Assembly: GCA_016841425.1 (NCBI GenBank)
Contig: JAENZE010000002.1
Span: forward strand, 294,512-358,511
Direction of reading: 5' to 3'
Source of the DNA: Syntrophomonas sp.
GTDB taxonomy: Bacteria; Bacillota; Syntrophomonadia; Syntrophomonadales; Syntrophomonadaceae
DNA: 64,000 nt
In this document: piece by piece, positions 45,926 to 53,854 of the stretch
Layout of the letters: each line of letters begins with the position of its first letter
How positions within the stretch are numbered: the first letter of the stretch is position 1
The notes under the pieces: generated by a model
Told to the model about the DNA's origin: nothing
The model's database searches: none
The model's input: the letters and a program-made list of their open reading frames with translations, nothing else
Position numbers and translations under genes: made by a program

Positions 45926-46519
45926 ATGCTTTATTTGGTTTTCGGCTTAATGATGCTTATTTTCCTTGTCTTTTTGAATGCTGGAATTAAGTTTACCGTA
46001 TATCTGGTTTACAGCAGTGGTGATGGGCAGATAAAAGTACAACTAACAATGCTTAACCGGATTCATCGGGAACAGAGTTTCCCCATAGGCGGGATGCAAT
46101 TTGTTATGTCGAAAATCGCCTCTGCCCGGACTTCATCATCGATATCACCGATAAGAATGCCCCTCATGCAGTCCATCAAAATCATCACGATATTTTTAAA
46201 GCATATCTATATTCAAGAATTTAGATGGCATACCATCATTGGTACCGGAGATGCAATGTATACTGCACTCAGTATTGGGAGCTTGTGGGCATTAAAAGGA
46301 ATGTTAATCAGTGATTTGACATTTCGAAGCACCAGCAAAACTGTAATAGTAAATGTACAGCCGGATTTCGATAATAAGAGGATATACAGCGATCTTAACT
46401 GTATATTTAGAATAAGAATAGTACATATTATGCTTATAGCCATCCATATAATTTGCTTTAAAATCAGGAGGTATATAAATGGATACACAACGGCAGGAAA
46501 GCCCCAGCCATCCCATTGA
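45926..46519 (+). CDS. DUF2953 family membrane protein
   Basis: This 197-aa protein has an N-terminal helix (residues 2-25), a middle hydrophilic part including HTIIGTGDAMYTALSIGSLW, the DUF2953 motif, and a hydrophobic C-terminal segment (about 165-180). The family nearly always precedes gerW/ytfJ in spore-formers. Its last 41 bp overlap the ytfJ start region, whose SD (CAGGAGG) lies within this gene. Function is unknown. Confidence 0.8.
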   Translation: MLYLVFGLMMLIFLVFLNAGIKFTVYLVYSSGDGQIKVQLTMLNRIHREQSFPIGGMQFVMSKIASARTSSSISPIRMPLMQSIKIITIFLKHIYIQEFRWHTIIGTGDAMYTALSIGSLWALKGMLISDLTFRSTSKTVIVNVQPDFDNKRIYSDLNCIFRIRIVHIMLIAIHIICFKIRRYINGYTTAGKPQPSH

Positions 46520-46901
46520 AGGCTTAATGAATACCGCCATGCAAAGCATTAAAGAAATGGTTGATGTCAACACGGTAGTAGGTGACGCCGTAGAGACCAA
46601 TGATGGTACAGTTATCATACCTATTTCCCAGGTAGCGTGCGGATTTGCAGCTGGTGGGGGAGAATATGATGCCAGCGGCAGTGCCGGAGGAAAAAGCCAA
46701 GCCCTTCCCTTTGCAGGAGGCAGTGGTGCAGGGGTGTCAGTTAAGCCAGTGGGATTTCTAGTAGTAAGAATGAATGACGTGAGACTAATATCAGCTTCAG
46801 GCAATATGCTGGCCGAGCGATTAATTGACATCGTACCACAGATGGTTGATAAGCTGGAACACCTTTTCCCCCAGCATTCTCATAAGCAATCTGAACACTA
46901 A
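46479..46901 (+). CDS. ytfJ: GerW family sporulation protein YtfJ
   Basis: This 140-aa protein has the GerW signature HPIEGLMNTAMQSIKEMVDV, then GTVIIPISQVACGFAAGGGE and a Gly/Ser/Ala-rich middle, then VKPVGFLVVRMNDVRLIS. In B. subtilis the protein is made in the forespore and is needed for normal lysozyme-triggered or receptor-dependent germination. SD AGGAGG precedes the ATG at 46479. It is followed by a long perfect palindrome. Confidence 0.92.
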   Translation: MDTQRQESPSHPIEGLMNTAMQSIKEMVDVNTVVGDAVETNDGTVIIPISQVACGFAAGGGEYDASGSAGGKSQALPFAGGSGAGVSVKPVGFLVVRMNDVRLISASGNMLAERLIDIVPQMVDKLEHLFPQHSHKQSEH

Positions 46902-46907
46902 TGAGCA

Positions 46908-46969
46908 AATGGGACGGTTCCTCTGACTAATTTACCCAGCTGCTAATGAGTCAGAGGAACCGTCCCATT
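46908..46969. repeat. Perfect 21-bp inverted repeat (REP/terminator-like)
   Basis: The arms at 46908-46928 and 46949-46969 are exact reverse complements (each contains GGGACGGTTCCTCTGACT or its complement) with a 20-bp loop. This is the GGGACGGTTC...TGACT class of mobile palindrome seen in many bacteria. The stable hairpin could also protect or end the ytfJ transcript. Confidence 0.85.
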
Positions 46970-47000
46970 GACTCACCTGACTCAGTTTAGGATCTAAGAT

Positions 47001-47040
47001 AGAATGGTTCGTGTCGTATCGAACGGTTCTATTTTTTTTT
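47001..47040 (+). terminator. Rho-independent terminator upstream of spmA
   Basis: AGAATGGTTCG (47001-47011) pairs with CGAACGGTTCT (47020-47030) with one mismatch and one wobble, followed by nine Ts. Confidence 0.75.
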
Positions 47041-47090
47041 ATTCAGACATACCCTTCAATTGAGGAAAGCCTTTGCGGGAGGGATGAATT

Positions 47091-47681
47091 GTGCTGAATA
47101 TAATATGGCTGCTGCTATTGGCCTCAGGAATAGTTGTAGCTGCTCTGAATGGCAACATCGAGGTAGTCACCGAGGCGGCACTAGGAGCGGCCAGGGGTGC
47201 AGTTGAGGTGTGTTTTGATTTAGTTGGAGTCATGGCTCTGTGGCTGGGCATCATGAAGATTGCTGAATCTGGAGGACTGGTGCAGAGTCTGGCCAGGCTG
47301 TTAAGACCAATAACGGTCAGGCTTTTTCCCAGTGTACCTTCTCACCACCCAGCTATGGGAACGATAATATTGAATTTGAGTGCAAATATGCTGGGCTTGG
47401 GCAATGCGGCAACTCCCTTTGGAATGAAAGCCATGCAGGAATTGCAGGAGTTGAACCAGGATTCTAATGAAGCATCAGAAGCCATGTGCACCTTCCTGGC
47501 CTTAAACACCTCTTGTATAACTCTAATTCCTGCAACCATTATAGCGGTACGACTATCCTTCAATTCAGCAAATCCTACTGAAATTGTGGGTGCGTGCATT
47601 TTCTCTACCACTATCAGCATGGTTATTGCAGTATCCCTGGACTACTGGTTCAGGACCAGGAGCCGTTGGAGGAAGAGATAG
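47091..47681 (+). CDS. spmA: Spore maturation protein A
   Basis: This membrane protein of 196 aa (nucleoside recognition/Gate domain family) is required with SpmB for full dehydration of the spore core. Motifs: CFDLVGVMALWLGIMKIAES, NLSANMLGLGNAATPFGMKA and FLALNTSCITLIPATIIAVR. The start is GTG 47091 after GGGAGGG. It lies 1 bp upstream of spmB. Confidence 0.93.
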   Translation: MLNIIWLLLLASGIVVAALNGNIEVVTEAALGAARGAVEVCFDLVGVMALWLGIMKIAESGGLVQSLARLLRPITVRLFPSVPSHHPAMGTIILNLSANMLGLGNAATPFGMKAMQELQELNQDSNEASEAMCTFLALNTSCITLIPATIIAVRLSFNSANPTEIVGACIFSTTISMVIAVSLDYWFRTRSRWRKR

Positions 47682-47682
47682 G

Positions 47683-48219
47683 ATGCTTCATGCGGTATTA
47701 AGTCTGGTATCCAAATGGGCCATACCGGTGTTACTGCTTGCAGTTCCTATATACGGGCATATGAAAAAAGTGCCGGTATATGAAGCCTTTGTTGAAGGAG
47801 CTGAAGAGGGCTTTAAAACTGCGGTAAAAATTATTCCCTTCCTGGTAGGTATGATGGTAGCTATATCAGTGTTTCGAGCTTCTGGAGCGATGGATTTTTT
47901 GAGTATACTCTTAGAACCATTAACATCAAGGATCGGTGCTCCCTCTGAAGTCCTGCCGCTGGCTATAATGAGGCCCATGTCAGGAAGCGCGGTCCTGGGA
48001 ATGGCCACGGATCTCATGCGGGTATATGGGCCTGATTCATTCATAGGCAGACTGGCGTCTGTTATGCAGGGCACAACAGATACCACATTTTTCATTTTAA
48101 CGGTGTATTTTGGCTCCGTAGGAATTAAGAAATACAGGTATTCCATAGTCACTGGACTTACTGCCGATATAACCGGATTTCTAGCAGCCATTTATATATG
48201 CAACATTTTGTTCCGGTAA
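47683..48219 (+). CDS. spmB: Spore maturation protein B
   Basis: This 178-aa membrane partner of SpmA has KVPVYEAFVEGAEEGFKTAV, IIPFLVGMMVAISVFRASGA, RPMSGSAVLGMATDLM, and GTTDTTFFILTVYFGSVGI. ATG 47683 is 2 bp after the spmA stop; in-frame codons upstream to 47584 overlap spmA and lack an SD. It ends the conserved housekeeping/sporulation part of the window. Confidence 0.93.
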   Translation: MLHAVLSLVSKWAIPVLLLAVPIYGHMKKVPVYEAFVEGAEEGFKTAVKIIPFLVGMMVAISVFRASGAMDFLSILLEPLTSRIGAPSEVLPLAIMRPMSGSAVLGMATDLMRVYGPDSFIGRLASVMQGTTDTTFFILTVYFGSVGIKKYRYSIVTGLTADITGFLAAIYICNILFR

Positions 48220-48349
48220 GGATAGTAAAATAAGATTTACAAAACTGGAGTGGAGTTGTTGACAATTGTAGTTAAATTGGAAACTGTTATGTAAGACCAC
48301 GGTTTTAATAACAGACATGTCGCTATAGATTATTCATTAAGACAGTTTG

Positions 48350-48395
48350 GAGCAAATGACACAGCCGCCTTGAGACACAACTGTGTCATTTGCTC
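48350..48395. promoter_or_regulatory. Enhancer-like dyad 1 (perfect, N16 spacer)
   Basis: GAGCAAATGACACAG (48350-48364), a 16-nt spacer and CTGTGTCATTTGCTC (48381-48395) form a perfect 15-bp inverted repeat. It lies 147 bp upstream of the sigma-54 promoter of the thiolase gene, a normal distance for an enhancer. Three more copies occur in the window. Confidence 0.8.
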
Positions 48396-48541
48396 TATTG
48401 TTTATTTCAATAATAATATATAGGCACCCTATGATATTTTTTTGTTCAACGTTTTTACCCTGAATAAACTCTTTTGTATCGATGGTTATCGTGTAGCACG
48501 CTTATAATTACATTTATTAAAATTTTGCATTTTCATTGAAA

Positions 48542-48557
48542 TGGCACCGATATTGCA
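48542..48557 (+). promoter_or_regulatory. Sigma-54 promoter of the thiolase gene
   Basis: TGGCAC (48542-48547), five bases and TTGCA (48553-48557) match the -24/-12 consensus exactly. The thiolase ATG is at 48597, with SD GAAGGGAG before it, giving a short leader of about 30 nt. Confidence 0.85.
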
Positions 48558-48596
48558 TTTGAAACAGTTAAATTTGAATATGAAGGGAGTATACAT

Positions 48597-49778
48597 ATGA
48601 ACGAGGTTGTAATTGTAAGCGGTGCAAGAACACCTATTGGAGATTTTTTCGGCTCTATGAAGAATCTGGGGGCCATCGATTTGGGTATTATAGCATTTAA
48701 ACGAGCGCTTGATAAAGCTGGTTTAGGCCCCGAGGCAATTGAGTCGATTATGGCTGGACATACCTGCCAGGCAGGGGTGCCGGGGAACATCGCCCGCCTG
48801 ATATCACTTAATTCCGGCTGCAAGGTAGAATCCTATGCCGCAACAGTACATCAGCAATGTCCTGCTTCTATGCGAGCAGCCGAAATCTTGTCTCATGAGA
48901 TTATGTTAGGGAAAGTGGAAATTGGTGCTGCCGTTGGGACAGAGAGTATGACAAATGCGCCGTACGTACTTAACAAAGCTCGTAGTGGATATCGCCTTGG
49001 CCATGGTGAGCAGATCCTGGATTCGATGATGACAAGTGGCTTAATTTGCCCATGGAACGGTTATCACATGGGAATAACTGCTGAAAATATTGCTGAAATG
49101 TATAACATCAGCCGTGAAGAGCAAGATGAATTTGCCCTCCTCAGCCATCAAAGGGCCAGCAAAGCCATAAGGGAAGGATGGTTTGAGGAAGAAATAGTTC
49201 CAGTGGAAATCAAGGCTAAAAAAGGAACGAAAATTATTGATACTGATGAACATGTGAAAGAAGATACGACACTTGAATCTCTGGCAAAACTCCAGCCAGC
49301 ATTCAAGAAGGGCGGAACAGTTACAGCAGGAAATGCTTCCGGACTCAACGATGCCGCAGCTGCAATAGTAATGATGTCAGCTGATAAAGCTAAAGAATTG
49401 GGAATTAAGCCTCTAGCCCGAGTAGTTTCATCTGCTTCCGGAGGTGTTGATCCCAAGATAATGGGTATGGGAGTCGTGCCGGCAGTACGAAAAGCGTTAA
49501 AGTTTGCTGGTTTGCAACAGGATGAGATTGACTATTGGGAAATCAATGAAGCTTTCGCTGCCCAATTTCTAGGGGTCAACCGAGAACTAAAGATTGACCT
49601 GGAAAAGGTTAATGCTGTGGGGTCTGGTATATCTCTTGGTCATCCCGTTGGTGCAACTGGTTGTCGCCTGATTGTAACATTAATTAATGAAATGAAACGA
49701 CGTGGTGTTCGGTATGGCTGCGCCTCGTTATGTGCTAGCGGAGGTCCTGGTGTAGCATTCATCGTAGAGTCAGTTTAA
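48597..49778 (+). CDS. Thiolase family protein (acetyl-CoA C-acyltransferase), divergent active site
   Basis: This 393-aa protein has the thiolase fold. It is predicted to cleave 3-ketoacyl-CoA to acetyl-CoA, the last step of beta-oxidation. Catalytic residues appear to be C88, H349 (SLGHPVGATG) and C379. The loop around C88 reads VHQQCPASM, unlike the usual VN-x-x-C-[GS]-S-G-L, and the C379 loop reads SLCASGGPG instead of LC-x-GGG. It is thus a diverged clade, and the substrate may be unusual. EINEAFAAQFLGV is typical. It is a single gene under its own sigma-54 promoter and ends at a terminator. Confidence 0.88.
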   Translation: MNEVVIVSGARTPIGDFFGSMKNLGAIDLGIIAFKRALDKAGLGPEAIESIMAGHTCQAGVPGNIARLISLNSGCKVESYAATVHQQCPASMRAAEILSHEIMLGKVEIGAAVGTESMTNAPYVLNKARSGYRLGHGEQILDSMMTSGLICPWNGYHMGITAENIAEMYNISREEQDEFALLSHQRASKAIREGWFEEEIVPVEIKAKKGTKIIDTDEHVKEDTTLESLAKLQPAFKKGGTVTAGNASGLNDAAAAIVMMSADKAKELGIKPLARVVSSASGGVDPKIMGMGVVPAVRKALKFAGLQQDEIDYWEINEAFAAQFLGVNRELKIDLEKVNAVGSGISLGHPVGATGCRLIVTLINEMKRRGVRYGCASLCASGGPGVAFIVESV

Positions 49779-49912
49779 GTTAATATCTGTAAAGAACTTT
49801 GGCAATTTGGTTTAGGAGCAATTACCCTTTAAGTACTATCTTAAGCTTTTGTCTGACTCTTTAGTAGCAACATTTTATCATAAATCGTCTTTACCTAATC
49901 CCAAAATAAGGT

Positions 49913-49941
49913 ATTTGGCTCCTGGTGGAGCCAAATTTTTT
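49913..49941 (+). terminator. Rho-independent terminator after thiolase gene
   Basis: ATTTGGCTCC (49913-49922), a TGGT loop and GGAGCCAAAT (49927-49936) are followed by a T-run. Confidence 0.88.
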
Positions 49942-50110
49942 ATCATTCTCTATTATGATGATTAGCAGATTTGCCTTATAATATTAACGAACAAAGTGAG
50001 AAATAGAAAAAGGGTTTGTGGAATTAGTAAGTTAACGAATAAATAAGGCCAGTGGTTTTTTGGAAGGTAATTCTGATAACATTACAGTAACTTTGAGGAG
50101 GTATTTCTGA
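49942..50110 (+). promoter_or_regulatory. Upstream region of the sigma-54 activator gene
   Basis: It is AT-rich, with TATAAT (49977-49982) as a possible housekeeping -10 but no clear -35. No sigma-54 promoter and no copy of the dyad was found, so the regulator does not seem to control itself through the same site. SD TTGAGGAGG lies just before the ATG. Confidence 0.4.
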
Positions 50111-52108
50111 ATGGATGGGGTTTCTTCTAAAGATATGCGTAGAATTTGGGAAAGATTGCATATTAATAATGATTACAATGGTATTGGGATTAACCAGGAT
50201 ATATTAGACTCCTGGGAAAGAAGCAAAGCCTATGGCATTGACCAATTTAAACGTACTAACAGTGAGCAACTCGATGAAGAATCTCTTAACCAGAGACTAA
50301 GTGAAAACAAGGCAATACTGGATGTTGTAATGCCTACCCTAAATACTCTTTATTATGTTACTAAAGGAGCTGGCTTTGGAGTTGTGTATGTTGATGCTGA
50401 TGGCTATATTCTTAAGCGAGTTGGTAATCAGTCGGACATTGATTACATCTCTTATACTAATTTTATTGAAGGATCTAAATGGACAGAAGATGTCATGGGA
50501 ACTAATGCTATAGGCATGGTATTAAAATTGGACAAACCAGTTCAGGTTTATGGATATGAACATTATTGCAAGCATAATTGCCTTGCAACTTGTTCTGCAG
50601 CACCTATTCATGATAGAAAAGGTAATATTATTGGGGCTATCGATCTTACCGGTTCATACGAAAATACTAATGCGCATACTTTGGGTATGGCTGTTTCATC
50701 TGCTAAAGCAATTGAGCGGGAAATTGAATTAAAGAGGGTCAACCATATAGCAAACAAGTTATTTAAAGAGGCAAAAATATTAAACTTGAACAAACAAGCC
50801 ATCATGAATGCCATGTCGGAAGGATTAATATCTGTTGATCGCAATCAAATAATAACTACCATTAATATTCAAGCCTGTAGAATGCTTGAGCTAACGCCGG
50901 GAGAAAACTCATATTGGCTCGGAAAACATATAAGCGAAATTCTGGATATGAGAGAAGAATATATTTATAAAACTATTCAATTCAAACGAAAATATTTTGC
51001 GGAAACTATAACCATTAATGTTGATAGAAAGAAAAAGAGATTTCTGATTAATTGTACACCCTACGAGGATAAGCTGGATGATGATAAAGCCACTGGAGCT
51101 GTAATTATACTGCATAAACCAAATACCGTAATTAATAAAGTTGCAGGGGCTAGAGCAAAAGCATCCTTTGATGGTTTAGTAGGTGAAAGCAGTGGCTTTT
51201 TAAAAGCGGTGGACCAGGCCAAGATGGCAGCTGAGACTTCATCAAGTATCTTGTTGACCGGAGAAAGTGGTGTTGGAAAAGATCTATTTGCCCAGGCGAT
51301 TCATAATGCCAGTGCTAGAAACAATGAACCGTTTTTTGGAATCAATTGTGCTGCAATACCGAGGGAACTTATTGCCAGTGAGTTGTTTGGATATGAAGAA
51401 GGTGCCTTTACTGGGGCAAGGAAAGGTGGAAATCCTGGAAAATTTGAATTAGCGGATCAAGGAACGATCTTTCTCGATGAAATTGCCGAAATGCCATTGG
51501 ATTTACAGGCTACCTTGCTCAGGGTGCTTGAGGAAAGGACCGTTATTCGTTTGGGCGGGAGAGAATTTATTCCTATCAATGTCCGTATTATTGCGGCAAC
51601 CAACAAAGATTTGCCTAAACAGATCGAAAAGGAATCCTTTCGGCAGGACCTATATTTCCGGCTTAATGTCATTTCCATTTATCTTCCTGCGCTCCGTGAA
51701 AGAAAAGGAGATATTCCTTTATTAGCGGAAAGGTTGGTAAGTTCCCTATCTCGCAGGCTGGATAAGACCATTAATCACGTAAAACCTGAGGTAATAGATT
51801 GTTTGATTAATTATGATTGGCCGGGAAATATAAGGGAGTTAAATAATATTATTGAGAGAGCTATAAATCTCTGTAAAAGTGATACATTAACTTTGGATTT
51901 AATTCCAGAAGATATTCAGGAAGCAACCATGGCGGTTAGTATACCTAAGTGGAAAAAACTAATACTTCAGGAAGATGAGGAGAAGGAGCAGCAATTAATT
52001 CAGTACTACTTAGATAAGGAAGCGAATAATCGCAGCAAGGTTGCTGAAATGTTGAAGATATCCAGAAGCAGCCTTTATAGAAAGATGAAAAAGTACGGTA
52101 TCGAATAG
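50111..52108 (+). CDS. Sigma-54-dependent transcriptional activator (GAF-PAS-AAA+-Fis)
   Basis: This 665-aa enhancer-binding protein of AcoR-like layout has an N-terminal ILDSWERSKAYGI segment, a GAF-like sensor (about 75-200, with GTNAIGMVL and GAIDLTGSY), a PAS domain (about 226-335), an AAA+ domain with Walker A GESGVGKD (384-391), the sigma-54 contact loop GAFTGA (431-436) and Walker B GTIFLDEI (451-458), and a C-terminal Fis-type helix-turn-helix (about 628-664: SKVAEMLKISRSSLYRKMKK). No receiver domain is present, so a small ligand probably acts directly through GAF/PAS. A cysteine cluster (HYCKHNCLATC, about 152-161) in the GAF region may sense redox or bind metal. It probably binds the N16 dyads. 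Confidence 0.93.
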   Translation: MDGVSSKDMRRIWERLHINNDYNGIGINQDILDSWERSKAYGIDQFKRTNSEQLDEESLNQRLSENKAILDVVMPTLNTLYYVTKGAGFGVVYVDADGYILKRVGNQSDIDYISYTNFIEGSKWTEDVMGTNAIGMVLKLDKPVQVYGYEHYCKHNCLATCSAAPIHDRKGNIIGAIDLTGSYENTNAHTLGMAVSSAKAIEREIELKRVNHIANKLFKEAKILNLNKQAIMNAMSEGLISVDRNQIITTINIQACRMLELTPGENSYWLGKHISEILDMREEYIYKTIQFKRKYFAETITINVDRKKKRFLINCTPYEDKLDDDKATGAVIILHKPNTVINKVAGARAKASFDGLVGESSGFLKAVDQAKMAAETSSSILLTGESGVGKDLFAQAIHNASARNNEPFFGINCAAIPRELIASELFGYEEGAFTGARKGGNPGKFELADQGTIFLDEIAEMPLDLQATLLRVLEERTVIRLGGREFIPINVRIIAATNKDLPKQIEKESFRQDLYFRLNVISIYLPALRERKGDIPLLAERLVSSLSRRLDKTINHVKPEVIDCLINYDWPGNIRELNNIIERAINLCKSDTLTLDLIPEDIQEATMAVSIPKWKKLILQEDEEKEQQLIQYYLDKEANNRSKVAEMLKISRSSLYRKMKKYGIE

Positions 52109-52351
52109 GAAAGAGAAAACTTCTACCTTTTTAGCACTAAGTTCTATGTTGCTGTGTTAGAAATATTTTGCTCTTAGTCTATCCCGCAATCGTAGTGTGA
52201 TATTAATCGTCGTATTCATTATTTGTTTACGTTTTATTTTATGTGTGGAAAGAGACCATAGTTTATTTAATACTTTCATGTGTGTCGACAAAGTAACCCC
52301 AAAACTAGATTTATTAACATCATTTATCGTTCCAACAATAAATTAGCCAAG
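52109..52351. other. Gap between activator and convergent dehydrogenase gene
   Basis: It is AT-rich, with no reading frame, promoter or repeat that I can support. Confidence 0.4.
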
Positions 52352-52392
52352 TATAAAGGCTGTTCACATTGATAATGCTAACAACCTTTATA
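52352..52392. terminator. Hairpin between convergent genes
   Basis: TATAAAGG-c-TGTT (52352-52364) and AACA-a-CCTTTATA (52380-52392) form a 12-bp stem with one mismatch and a 15-nt loop. It lies just beyond the stop of the minus-strand dehydrogenase and can serve as its terminator. The T-run is weak. Confidence 0.5.
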
Positions 52393-52402
52393 CCTAGTAT
52401 AA

Positions 52403-53182
52403 TTATTGAGCCACAAGGCCTCCATCAACTGTTAGAGCATGCCCTGTTATGTACGATGCTCCCGGTGAAGCAAGGAACAGAAGTGCTGACTTAAGTTCGT
52501 CATCCCCCCCAAAGCGCCCCATGGGAATATAGTATTCATTAAGCTTTTCGTGAACAGCTCGGTTCATATCACCCATATCACTCCCAAACCAGCCGGGGAT
52601 TAAAGCATTGACAGTAATATTCTTTTTTGCCCATTTAACGGCAAGATCTCTTGTCAGGCCAATAACCGCTGATTTGGAAGCGGTATAAGGAGGTGATAAT
52701 ACAAATTCAGCAGATTGCCCTACTAAACCAGTTATGGAAGAAATATTTATTATTCTTCCATAACCTTGCCTGGACATCATAGAGCCAGCTTTTTGACACA
52801 TCAGCCATAAACCGGTAAGATTTGTATCTATTACCTGATGCCACTTATCCAATGGGAACTTGAATATGGGATCAGTCAGTACAACTCCTGAATTATTAAC
52901 GAGTATATCTACCTTTCCGTATTCCTGCTTTACCAAATCGAATAGAGCATCTATCTCTTCCGGTATCGTCAAATCCAACCGAGCAGGCACCACTTTTATA
53001 TTCAGTTCTTTTTCCATTTTAGCAGCAGCTTCTTTGCATTTATCCACCTTTCTGGCTGCAATAACTAGATTGGCACCAGCTTCACCAAGAGCATAGGCCA
53101 TTTGTACACCAAGGCCATAAGCACCACCCGTTACAATAGCTACTTGTCCGGATAAATCAAATAATTCTGTATTTGTTCTCAT
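52403..53182 (-). CDS. Short-chain dehydrogenase/reductase (SDR), gene 1
   Basis: This 259-aa classical SDR has a cofactor motif TGGAYGLG (about 19-26), NNSG (about 95), a catalytic Ser in INISSITG, and YTASK with the catalytic Tyr and Lys (about 169-173). It is NAD(P)H-dependent and acts on a hydroxyl or keto group; 3-hydroxyacid or alcohol dehydrogenase activity would fit the neighbourhood, but the substrate is unknown. AARK after the second beta-strand suggests NADP use (inference). SD GGAGG precedes the ATG. It is divergent from the zinc alcohol dehydrogenase and apparently shares the dyad at 53609-53650. Confidence 0.88.
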   Translation of the reverse strand: MRTNTELFDLSGQVAIVTGGAYGLGVQMAYALGEAGANLVIAARKVDKCKEAAAKMEKELNIKVVPARLDLTIPEEIDALFDLVKQEYGKVDILVNNSGVVLTDPIFKFPLDKWHQVIDTNLTGLWLMCQKAGSMMSRQGYGRIINISSITGLVGQSAEFVLSPPYTASKSAVIGLTRDLAVKWAKKNITVNALIPGWFGSDMGDMNRAVHEKLNEYYIPMGRFGGDDELKSALLFLASPGASYITGHALTVDGGLVAQ

Positions 53183-53423
53183 GTTATTTTCCTCCTATAA
53201 ACGTAAATAGAGTAGAAATTATGAAATCACCATCTTTGCGATGAGAATATAAGATGGTCGTATTCCAGCGTTGAAACAAGTGGTGGGTAACCCGTTGCCC
53301 TGGATAAAAGTGTCGCACCTCCTTATCAGTTGTTTTCGCTACCTTCAACTTGCTGATGGAACACAGTTGTTATGCACCAGAAGAACATGATTCGCTCTAA
53401 TGGGTTTCTCTGATCTGTAATTA

Positions 53424-53440
53424 TTGCACGAGATATGCCA
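53424..53440 (-). promoter_or_regulatory. Putative sigma-54 promoter for SDR gene 1
   Basis: On the minus strand TGGCAT (53440-53435), five bases and GTGCAA (53429-53424) fit the -24/-12 pattern with one weak position. It is about 240 bp from the gene start, longer than at the other promoters, and 169 bp from the dyad. Confidence 0.45.
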
Positions 53441-53608
53441 AACAGGGATTTGACTAGAAATTAACTGGATTATCTTGAAAAAAAATCAAAGTTTTATCGA
53501 AATATTAGCATAGGATGCCGTTAATTAGGGGTTTTAGAAAGACTTAATAGTAATCATTAAGAGTCTGGCCTGTGAAAATGGATCAGCCCTATTAAGACAA
53601 GACATATA

Positions 53609-53650
53609 GCAAATAGGACAGTGCAAAGATGAAACAACTGTTCTTTTTGC
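53609..53650. promoter_or_regulatory. Enhancer-like dyad 2 (shared divergent region, N16 spacer)
   Basis: GCAAATAGGACAG (53609-53621), a 16-nt spacer and CTGTTCTTTTTGC (53638-53650). Of the 13 positions, 11 are symmetric, and the half-sites match dyad 1. It lies between the two divergent sigma-54 promoters, 57 bp from the forward one. The gap between the two genes (53183-53854) holds no other feature that I recognise. Confidence 0.65.
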
Positions 53651-53706
53651 ATCAATATCTATTGTCTTTAAAGGCATTAAATAGTGATTTCTTTATTTTT
53701 TCCCTC

Positions 53707-53722
53707 TGGCATAAAAATTGCT
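53707..53722 (+). promoter_or_regulatory. Sigma-54 promoter of the zinc alcohol dehydrogenase gene
   Basis: TGGCAT (53707-53712), AAAAA and TTGCT (53718-53722) match -24/-12 with correct spacing. The dehydrogenase ATG is at 53855. Confidence 0.75.
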
Positions 53723-53854
53723 TAAACATAGATTACTGATATATCAGCGGTAAGGAATTCTGGAGAGATTTGTCGTTTACGGAGTTTTAAACTCATAACT
53801 AAGAGACTTTAACTTGGAACAATGATTCTATGCTTAAGGAAGGGAGTACCAAGA

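Noticed and set aside
48350..48395. Simple terminator of spmB
   Set aside because: The hairpin lies 130 bp after the spmB stop and has no proper T-run. The same half-sites with the same 16-nt spacer recur three times next to sigma-54 promoters, which fits a protein-binding site better. A secondary terminator role is not excluded.
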